From assembly GCA_007119985.1 (NCBI GenBank), contig SKOQ01000153.1, positions 1 through 10,639 on the forward strand: a stretch of 10,639 nt of DNA, read 5' to 3'. Positions 6,420 through 10,639 of the stretch are shown here, one piece after another. Position 1 is the stretch's first letter, and each line of letters starts with the position of its first letter. Below the pieces are notes generated by a model. That model was not told where the DNA came from and made no database searches. It worked only from the letters and a program-made list of their open reading frames with translations. Source of the stretch: Marinospirillum sp. (GTDB lineage: Bacteria; Pseudomonadota; Gammaproteobacteria; Pseudomonadales; Halomonadaceae). Position numbers and translations under genes: made by a program.

Positions 6420-8144
6420 TCAGGCTGGTTCTGTCATCTTGAGCGCCTGGCGTTTGCGTTCGAGCAGGGCTTGATCACAATGGGGGCAGAAGGCCTGCTC
6501 TCCATCCAGATAGCCGTGCACTGGGCAGATTGAAAAAGTTGGGGTCACGGTTAAATAAGGCAGGTGAAACTGGCTGAGCGCTGTTTTCACCAGCTTCTTG
6601 CATGCCTCGGCACTCGACAGGCGCTCGCGCATATAAAGATGCAGTACGGTGCCGCCGGTATAGCGGGTTTGCAAAGGGTCTTGCAGCTGCAGTGCTTCAA
6701 AAGGATCGTCGGTGAGGCCTACAGGCAGCTGGCTGGAGTTGGTGTAATAGGGCTGCTCCGCTGTTCCTGCTTGCAGTATGTCGGCAAAGCGCTTGCGATC
6801 TTCGCGCGCAAAGCGATAGGTGGTGCCTTCGGCAGGTGTGGCTTCAAGATTATAGAGATGCCCGGTTTCCATCTGAAACTGCTGCATTTTGGTACGAATA
6901 TGATCGAGTAGCTGAATGCCCAGTTTTTGCCCAGCGGCGTCGGCCAGCTGCAGGCGATCAGCACTAAAATTGCGTAGCATCTCGTTGATGCCATTCACAC
7001 CAAGGGTTGAGAAGTGATTACGCAAGGTGCCCAGATAGCGTTGACTATAAGGATAGAGTCCAGAATCCATCCACTGCTGGATGCGTTCTCGCTTGATTTC
7101 AAGGCTGGTGCGGGCCAGATCCAGAAGTCGATCCAGTTCTGTGATCAACCCCTTCCAATCTCCGGCAAAGCGATAACCCAAGCGGGCACAGTTGATCGTC
7201 ACCACACCGATGGACCCTGTTTGCTCTGCTGAGCCAAACAAGCCATTGCCGCGTTTGAGGAGTTCACGCACATCCAGCTGTAAGCGACAGCACATGGAAC
7301 GCACCATATGGGGCTTCAGATCTGAGTTCAAAAAGTTCTGAAAATAGGGCAAGCCATAGCGGGCGGTTAGCTCAAACAGCAGCTCGCTGTTCGGGCTTTC
7401 CCAGTCAAATTCTGGCGTGATGTTATAAGTGGGAATCGGGAAGGTAAAAACACGGCCCTTGCTATCGCCTTGGCGCATCACTTCAAGATAGGCGCGATTG
7501 ATCAGATCCATCTCTGCCTGAAGTTCGCCATAGGTGAAAGGCTGCTCTTCACCGCCGATGACGGGTACCTGATCAGCCAGATCCTCAGGACAGACCCAAT
7601 CAAAAGTCAGATTGGTAAAAGGCGTTTGTGTGCCCCAGCGTGAGGGAACGTTCAGGTTATAGATAAATTCCTGTATCTGCTGCTCAATCTCGGCATATTG
7701 CATCTGATCCTTACGGACAAAGGGTGCCAGATAGGTATCAAAGGAGCTGAATGCCTGAGCGCCGGCCCATTCATTTTGCAAGGTCCCTAAGAAGTTGACC
7801 ATCTGCCCTAAAGCGCTTGAAAGATGCTTGGGTGGACGGCTTTCAGCGCGTCCGGGCACACCATTAAAACCTTCAAAAAGCAGCTGGCGCAAAGACCAGC
7901 CAGCGCAGTAACCAGAGAGCATATCAAGATCATGGATATGGAAGTCTCCCTCTCGATGGGCGCGTCCCACTTCAGCAGGATAGACCTCATTCAGCCAGTA
8001 GTTGGCCGTGACCTTACCCGCCACATTGAGCACCATGCCGCCAAGAGAGTAGCCCTGATTGGCATTAGCGCGAATCCGCCAATCGGCCTTATTGAGATAC
8101 TCTTCGATGGCATGGCGTACATCAATGGTGTGCGGGGAAGTCAT
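6420..8144 (-). CDS. nrdD: Class III anaerobic ribonucleotide reductase body, lacking its glycyl-radical tail
   Basis: This is the catalytic body of the oxygen-sensitive ribonucleoside-triphosphate reductase. Recognisable blocks are HIHDLDMLSGYCAGW (69-83, with the conserved active-site Cys80), MCCRLQLD (284-291, with the likely thiyl-radical Cys285 or Cys286), NGLFGSAEQTGSIGVVTINC (300-319), NLEATPAEGTTYR (432-444) and a C-terminal zinc ribbon with Cys540, His543, Cys553 and Cys556. The 574-residue chain ends 18 residues after the last zinc ligand, without the RV.GY glycyl-radical motif, which is encoded by the next gene. The N-terminus runs straight into the body domain, so the ATP-cone found in E. 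coli NrdD is absent. Size and sequence recall the Bdellovibrio-type family (TIGR02827, from memory). The start at 8144 fits the reading frame, although the ribosome-binding site is weak. The promoter upstream carries paired NrdR boxes. Confidence 0.93.
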   Translation of the reverse strand: MTSPHTIDVRHAIEEYLNKADWRIRANANQGYSLGGMVLNVAGKVTANYWLNEVYPAEVGRAHREGDFHIHDLDMLSGYCAGWSLRQLLFEGFNGVPGRAESRPPKHLSSALGQMVNFLGTLQNEWAGAQAFSSFDTYLAPFVRKDQMQYAEIEQQIQEFIYNLNVPSRWGTQTPFTNLTFDWVCPEDLADQVPVIGGEEQPFTYGELQAEMDLINRAYLEVMRQGDSKGRVFTFPIPTYNITPEFDWESPNSELLFELTARYGLPYFQNFLNSDLKPHMVRSMCCRLQLDVRELLKRGNGLFGSAEQTGSIGVVTINCARLGYRFAGDWKGLITELDRLLDLARTSLEIKRERIQQWMDSGLYPYSQRYLGTLRNHFSTLGVNGINEMLRNFSADRLQLADAAGQKLGIQLLDHIRTKMQQFQMETGHLYNLEATPAEGTTYRFAREDRKRFADILQAGTAEQPYYTNSSQLPVGLTDDPFEALQLQDPLQTRYTGGTVLHLYMRERLSSAEACKKLVKTALSQFHLPYLTVTPTFSICPVHGYLDGEQAFCPHCDQALLERKRQALKMTEPA

Positions 8145-8150
8145 GGGTTT

Positions 8151-8166
8151 TGCCTATATATAGTGG
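8151..8166 (-). promoter_or_regulatory. NrdR box 1 (promoter-proximal)
   Basis: The 16-mer TGCCTATATATAGTGG has a perfect palindromic core CTATATATAG (8154-8163) and fits the NrdR-box consensus (acaCwAtATaTwGtgt, recalled). It contains the nrdD -10 element. NrdR is a nucleotide-sensing repressor of ribonucleotide reductase genes; binding here would block transcription initiation when dATP is plentiful. Confidence 0.8.
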
Positions 8167-8185
8167 TTTATGTTTTTTGCAGCAA
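8157..8185 (-). promoter_or_regulatory. Sigma-70-type promoter of the nrdD operon
   Basis: On the minus strand, TTGCTG (complement of 8180-8185) and TATATA (complement of 8157-8162) are separated by exactly 17 bases. The predicted transcription start is near 8150, leaving only about six bases before the nrdD ATG at 8144. The start site may therefore be slightly different, or the leader is very short. The -10 lies inside NrdR box 1, and the -35 touches NrdR box 2. Confidence 0.55.
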
Positions 8186-8198
8186 CAATATATGGTGG
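8183..8198 (-). promoter_or_regulatory. NrdR box 2 (promoter-distal)
   Basis: The 16-mer CAACAATATATGGTGG keeps the NrdR-box core pattern C-A-ATATAT-G-G. Its centre (8190.5) is 32 bp from that of box 1 (8158.5), leaving a 16-bp gap. That is three helical turns, the paired arrangement known for NrdR operators. It overlaps the -35 of the nrdD promoter. Confidence 0.75.
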
Positions 8199-8227
8199 CT
8201 AGATTAAATAGATGAGAATAAATCTCC

Positions 8228-8241
8228 TTGACCGAGATCAG
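8228..8241 (+). promoter_or_regulatory. FNR/Anr-like binding site upstream of ubiT
   Basis: TTGAC-CGAG-ATCAG matches the FNR/Anr consensus TTGAT-N4-ATCAA at 8 of 10 positions. Its centre (8234.5) falls at -41.5 from the ubiT transcription start predicted from the TAAGAT -10, the standard class II activation position. It is also about 84 bp upstream of the predicted nrdD start, where a class I effect is possible. Confidence 0.65.
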
Positions 8242-8249
8242 TATTTGGC

Positions 8250-8263
8250 GTGATGCGCTTCAC
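8250..8263. promoter_or_regulatory. CRP-like dyad in the ubiT promoter
   Basis: GTGA-N6-TCAC is a perfect dyad that matches the core of the CRP/Vfr consensus (TGTGA-N6-TCACA), but lacks the outermost T and A. It lies between the FNR-like site and the -10 of ubiT, centred near -19.5. A bound protein there would be expected to repress. It could be chance. Confidence 0.3.
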
Positions 8264-8269
8264 TAAGAT
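8264..8269 (+). promoter_or_regulatory. -10 element of ubiT promoter
   Basis: TAAGAT matches the TATAAT consensus at four of six positions. The -35 region 17 bases upstream (GTATTT) is poor, as expected for a promoter that depends on a class II activator. The predicted start near 8276 gives a leader of about 24 bases to the ATG at 8300. Confidence 0.5.
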
Positions 8270-8299
8270 GCTTCTTTCTCTGTGATAAAGGAAAGGGTC

Positions 8300-8794
8300 A
8301 TGCAACATCATCAAGCGTCTGGCTTCGCAAGGTCTGCCATCCCTCTCAGGCTGTTGGGGAGGCTGGAGGCCTGTGTACCTTGGGGATTGAAAAAGCGGCT
8401 GATTGAACAGCGGCTGAACCAGCTTTTTGCGACTGATCTGGCTGAAGAAGCCTTTGATTTTTTAGAAGGCCGAGCCTTGGCTTTGCATCTTGAAGATGGC
8501 TCGCTTCGGATCACCCTAGGTGTGCTGAATCAGCAATTTGTGCTGCTGCCCGGTGGCGCAGAAGCCACGATTCGGGGTCGCTGGCCAGCTTTTGTCCGTT
8601 TGGCGCTGCGTCAGGAAGATCCAGACAGCTTGTTTTTTCAGCGCCAGTTGCTGATCGAAGGGGATACGGAGCTGGGTCTGGGCGTCAAGAACCTACTGGA
8701 TAGTCTGGAGTGGTCGTTAGAGCAGGGCGTGGAGGGTCGCGTGCTGGCTTTTTTGGCGCGCTTGGATCAGCCTGAGGCTCCAGTGCGCGCCTGA
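8300..8794 (+). CDS. ubiT: UbiT, SCP2-domain accessory factor for anaerobic ubiquinone synthesis
   Basis: UbiT is the lipid-binding SCP2-domain partner of UbiU and UbiV and is required for ubiquinone synthesis without oxygen, probably by holding hydrophobic intermediates. The 164-residue product carries an SCP2 domain from about residue 35 to 140. The distinctive family stretch is LRQEDPDSLFFQRQLLIEGD (103-122), followed by TELGLGVKNLLDSLEW, very like E. coli YhbT. The ATG at 8300 is preferred because AAAGGA (8287-8292) and GGAAAGGG lie just upstream. An in-frame GTG at 8282 would leave a leader of only about six bases after the predicted transcription start. The gene is divergent from nrdD and converges on ubiV with an 11-bp gap. 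The FNR-like site upstream suggests induction when oxygen is lost. Confidence 0.93.
   Translation: MQHHQASGFARSAIPLRLLGRLEACVPWGLKKRLIEQRLNQLFATDLAEEAFDFLEGRALALHLEDGSLRITLGVLNQQFVLLPGGAEATIRGRWPAFVRLALRQEDPDSLFFQRQLLIEGDTELGLGVKNLLDSLEWSLEQGVEGRVLAFLARLDQPEAPVRA
8755..8791. repeat. Nested inverted repeat at the 3' end of ubiT
   Basis: GGCGCGC (8755-8761) and GCGCGCC (8785-8791) form a perfect 7-bp outer stem. Within it AGCC-TGA-GGCT (8769-8779) forms an inner hairpin. The structure ends at the ubiT stop codon, just before the ubiT/ubiV junction. The T-run (8749-8754) precedes rather than follows it in the ubiT direction, so it is not a standard intrinsic terminator. A role as an mRNA 3' end barrier between the convergent genes is possible but unproven. 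Confidence 0.35.
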
Positions 8795-8805
8795 TGGCTG
8801 TGCGA

Positions 8806-9729
8806 CTATTTTGGCGCAGGTGGCTGATAGGTCATGCCCGGAAGTCCATACCAATAGCCATTGCAGCTGTGCAGATCGACCAGCTTGAGCGGATCGGCTG
8901 GCGGCTGCTGAGGATCTTTGAGCGCTGCCGCTCTTTCCAGTAGCTGGCTCATATCCGTGTGCTCGGGGCTGAGGCGCAGATGCGTGACTTGCAGTTGCGC
9001 CAGGCTCGCCCCTTGATCGAGTAAAGAAAGCGGTTGTGCGGAGAGGGTTTGAATCCCGTTCAGTGTAAACAGGGCGGCCCCTTCCTGAGAGGACAGAGGC
9101 AGCCCTTGCGGATGCTGCTGGCAGACAAACTGACAACGATCCTTGGGCAGATTCTGCGCGCGCGCACTGAAGCAGCGTGCCGACCAGGCCAGAGGCGCAC
9201 GCCCATAGCCCCAGACTTCGGTTTCCAGCTCAGGGTGGTGCTGTTGAATCCATGCCTGCATCTCGGCGAGACAGGTGCGACTCAGCTCCAGCGGAAAGAC
9301 CCAGCGCTTCAGGCCGCATCGGGCCAGCAACGCCAAGCTCTGTGGGTTGTAGAGATTCAGTGCAGGACCGGCGACAAAAGGCTGCTCAAGCTGAGTGCAG
9401 ATCTCCACTGCACTCATATCCGAAGCCTCAACCAGGCTCACCGCAGCATGGGCCTGAGCGGCTTCAATAAGGCGCACCAGCTGGCGCTGATCGGCAGCTG
9501 ATTCAAGCAAGGTTTGAGTCGCCAGAACAACCTGCTTGCCTGCCTGAGCCAGGTCTTGTGCGATGGCGAGCCAATCATCGAGTTTCATTTCACGACGTCG
9601 CGCGCAGACGGTTTCACCCAGATAGACCACATCCACCGGCCAAGTGGCGACCTGTTGATAAAAATCCAGTAGCTCGGCGCGTGGCCAGTAGTAGAGCACT
9701 GGGCCAAGAGTCAGACGTAGTTGCTGCAT
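8806..9729 (-). CDS. ubiV: UbiV, iron-sulfur U32 protein of anaerobic ubiquinone hydroxylation
   Basis: UbiV forms a complex with UbiU that carries out the oxygen-independent hydroxylations of ubiquinone synthesis, with prephenate reported as the hydroxyl donor. Both are U32 'peptidase' family members that carry a 4Fe-4S cluster. From the ATG at 9729 the product is 307 residues. The four cluster cysteines are Cys42 (LGETVCARRR), Cys186, Cys199 and Cys203. The last three have the same spacing, C-x12-C-x3-C, as the E. coli UbiV ligands Cys180, Cys193 and Cys197. Other matching stretches are LGPVLYYWP near the start, FVAGPALNLYN, NGIQTLSAQ and SCNGYWYGLPG near the end. A GTG at 9741 would add four residues, but the ATG matches the family N-terminus better and has GGTGG upstream. 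It starts 2 bp after the ubiU stop, so the two genes are cotranscribed. Confidence 0.93.
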   Translation of the reverse strand: MQQLRLTLGPVLYYWPRAELLDFYQQVATWPVDVVYLGETVCARRREMKLDDWLAIAQDLAQAGKQVVLATQTLLESAADQRQLVRLIEAAQAHAAVSLVEASDMSAVEICTQLEQPFVAGPALNLYNPQSLALLARCGLKRWVFPLELSRTCLAEMQAWIQQHHPELETEVWGYGRAPLAWSARCFSARAQNLPKDRCQFVCQQHPQGLPLSSQEGAALFTLNGIQTLSAQPLSLLDQGASLAQLQVTHLRLSPEHTDMSQLLERAAALKDPQQPPADPLKLVDLHSCNGYWYGLPGMTYQPPAPK

Positions 9730-9731
9730 GG

Positions 9732-10639
9732 TTATTTCCACCGTCGGTGATAAGCACCCAGTGTGGTGCTGCTGCCTTCAGAGAGTTGATCCAGCTGTGT
9801 TTGCCAGATGGCCAGCGGAGCACAGCCTTCTTGCTGGTCGAGCGCTGCACGCCAGATCTGGGTGACCTGCTTCACATAGGCTGGGCTGCGTTGACGCCCC
9901 TCCAGCTTGATCGCCTTGATCCCTGCAGCGCGTAACTCGGGGATGAGATCGAGGGTGTTCAGGCTGGTGGGTTCTTCCAGCGCATGATAGATCTCCCCTT
10001 CGACGGCAAAGCGACCTTTACACAGCGTAGGGTAGCCTGCTTTTTCCTGTGCGGCATAGCGATCTATCAGTACGCCATTGAGTCGTGATTCGAGCCCTTG
10101 AGGGGTTTCTTCCCAGCGCACTGCCTTGGCTGGTGAGCAGGCTCCACGTGAGTTGGGCGATTCATCGGTGAGATAAGAAGAAAGGTAGCAGCGCCCCTCC
10201 ACCATAATGCACAGGCTGCCAAAGCCAAAGACTTCAAGCTCGACAGGGGCGCTGGCGGCCAGCTCTTTGACTTGCGCGAGAGAAAGGACTCTGGGCAGCA
10301 CGGCGCGCGCTATGCCGAATTCGCGCTGATAAAAAGTCAAGGCGGCAGCACTGGTGGCTGAGCCTTGGACCGACAGATGGCGTGTGAGCTGTGGATGACG
10401 CTGGGTGGCGTAATCGAGCAGGCCCAGATCGGCCAGAATCAGTGCATCTACGCCAAGTTCAGCGGCCTGATCCACCGCCTGGGTCCAGATGGGCCAACCC
10501 GCAGGCTGGGGGTAGGTGTTGATCGCACAGAAAACACGGCAGCCTCGGGCATGTGCGTAGGCGATGCCTTCAGCCGCCTTGTTCTCGGTGAAATTCAAGC
10601 CTGCAAACTGGCGGGCGTTGGTGGCATTGCGAAAGCCAA
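9732..10639 (-). CDS. ubiU: UbiU, iron-sulfur U32 protein of anaerobic ubiquinone hydroxylation, 5' partial
   Basis: UbiU is the heterodimer partner of UbiV in oxygen-independent ubiquinone hydroxylation. The gene runs off the right edge. The frame stays open to the last bases and continues the family sequence (GFRNATNARQFAGLNFTE), so the TTG at 10598 is internal and roughly 26 N-terminal residues are missing. The four cluster cysteines are present with E. coli spacing: FGSLCIMVEGRC gives C-x6-C, then GAC after 16 residues, then TLCKGRF after 38, matching Cys169, Cys176, Cys193 and Cys232. The stretch SYLTDESPNSRGACSPAK, then TPQGLESRLNGVLIDRY and HALEEPTSLNTLDLIPEL are near-identical to YhbU as recalled. 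The C-terminus TLGAYHRRWK is typical. It is the first gene of the ubiUV operon; its promoter is outside the window. Confidence 0.94.
   Translation of the reverse strand, partial: GFRNATNARQFAGLNFTENKAAEGIAYAHARGCRVFCAINTYPQPAGWPIWTQAVDQAAELGVDALILADLGLLDYATQRHPQLTRHLSVQGSATSAAALTFYQREFGIARAVLPRVLSLAQVKELAASAPVELEVFGFGSLCIMVEGRCYLSSYLTDESPNSRGACSPAKAVRWEETPQGLESRLNGVLIDRYAAQEKAGYPTLCKGRFAVEGEIYHALEEPTSLNTLDLIPELRAAGIKAIKLEGRQRSPAYVKQVTQIWRAALDQQEGCAPLAIWQTQLDQLSEGSSTTLGAYHRRWK

Noticed and set aside
6376..6422. Frameshift or pseudogene explanation for the truncated reductase
   Set aside because: The reductase ends at its own TGA, the small gene has an in-frame TAG upstream plus its own ATG and strong AGGAG, and both parts keep conserved residues. 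Two intact genes fit better.
8282..8299. GTG at 8282 as the ubiT start
   Set aside because: The ATG at 8300 has purine-rich ribosome-binding sequence just upstream, and the GTG would sit almost on the predicted transcription start.
8718..8799. Intrinsic terminator for ubiT or ubiV
   Set aside because: The T-run at 8749-8754 lies before the GC stem in the ubiT direction, and in the ubiV direction it reads as an A-run after the stem.
9730..9741. GTG at 9741 as the ubiV start
   Set aside because: The ATG at 9729 matches the family N-terminus and is 2 bp after the ubiU stop; the GTG would overlap ubiU and add four unmatched residues.
9034..9935. Plus-strand open frames antisense to ubiV and ubiU
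   Set aside because: They lie opposite well-conserved genes, have no recognisable domains or start signals, and read like complements of GC-rich coding sequence.
8806..10639. Collagenase-like U32 protease genes
   Set aside because: The general U32 family name suggests peptidases, but all eight iron-sulfur cysteines keep the UbiV and UbiU spacing and ubiT is adjacent, so the ubiquinone role is far more likely.

Overview
The window reads as chromosomal DNA of a gammaproteobacterium of moderate GC, possibly from the Oceanospirillales/Pseudomonadales side; the exact taxon cannot be read from the sequence. The evidence is the gene content: a TctCBA carboxylate transporter, a CitA/CitB-type two-component system, a class III ribonucleotide reductase with NrdR boxes, and the UbiT/UbiU/UbiV oxygen-independent ubiquinone pathway. 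No transposases, tRNAs, rRNAs, CRISPR arrays or phage genes were seen. No gene-free stretch exceeds 155 bp.

Left part (1-3104, plus strand): tctC (5' end outside the window), tctB and tctA form a tripartite tricarboxylate transporter operon: a periplasmic binding protein, a small membrane subunit and a large membrane subunit. Tail to tail with it, and overlapping the end of tctA by 41 bp, is a minus-strand two-component pair (3064-5408). It comprises a CitA/DcuS-type membrane sensor kinase followed, with an ATGA overlap, by a CitB/DpiA-type response regulator. By family and position the pair probably senses a carboxylate outside the cell and controls the transporter genes.

Middle part (5480-8144, minus strand): an anaerobic deoxynucleotide synthesis operon. 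A 574-residue class III ribonucleotide reductase body stops just after its zinc ribbon and has no ATP-cone. The C-terminal glycyl-radical segment, normally part of the same chain, is encoded by the next gene, a 62-residue protein with its own strong ribosome-binding site. That gene overlaps the start of the radical-SAM activase gene by one base. The reductase therefore appears to work as a split, two-polypeptide enzyme. This is the most unusual object in the window.

Regulatory hub (8145-8299): nrdD (minus) and ubiT (plus) are divergent. The nrdD side has a TTGCTG-N17-TATATA promoter covered by two NrdR-box-like palindromes 32 bp apart centre to centre. The ubiT side has an FNR/Anr-like site (TTGAC-N4-ATCAG) placed at -41.5 from the start predicted by a TAAGAT -10 element, the classic class II activator position.

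Right part (8300-10639): ubiT (SCP2-domain lipid protein) converges with ubiV and ubiU, two U32-family proteins that keep all four iron-sulfur cysteines each. UbiU runs off the right edge. Together the middle and right parts form an anaerobic-life cluster: dNTP synthesis without oxygen and ubiquinone hydroxylation without oxygen, with likely oxygen and nucleotide control meeting in one 155-bp region.
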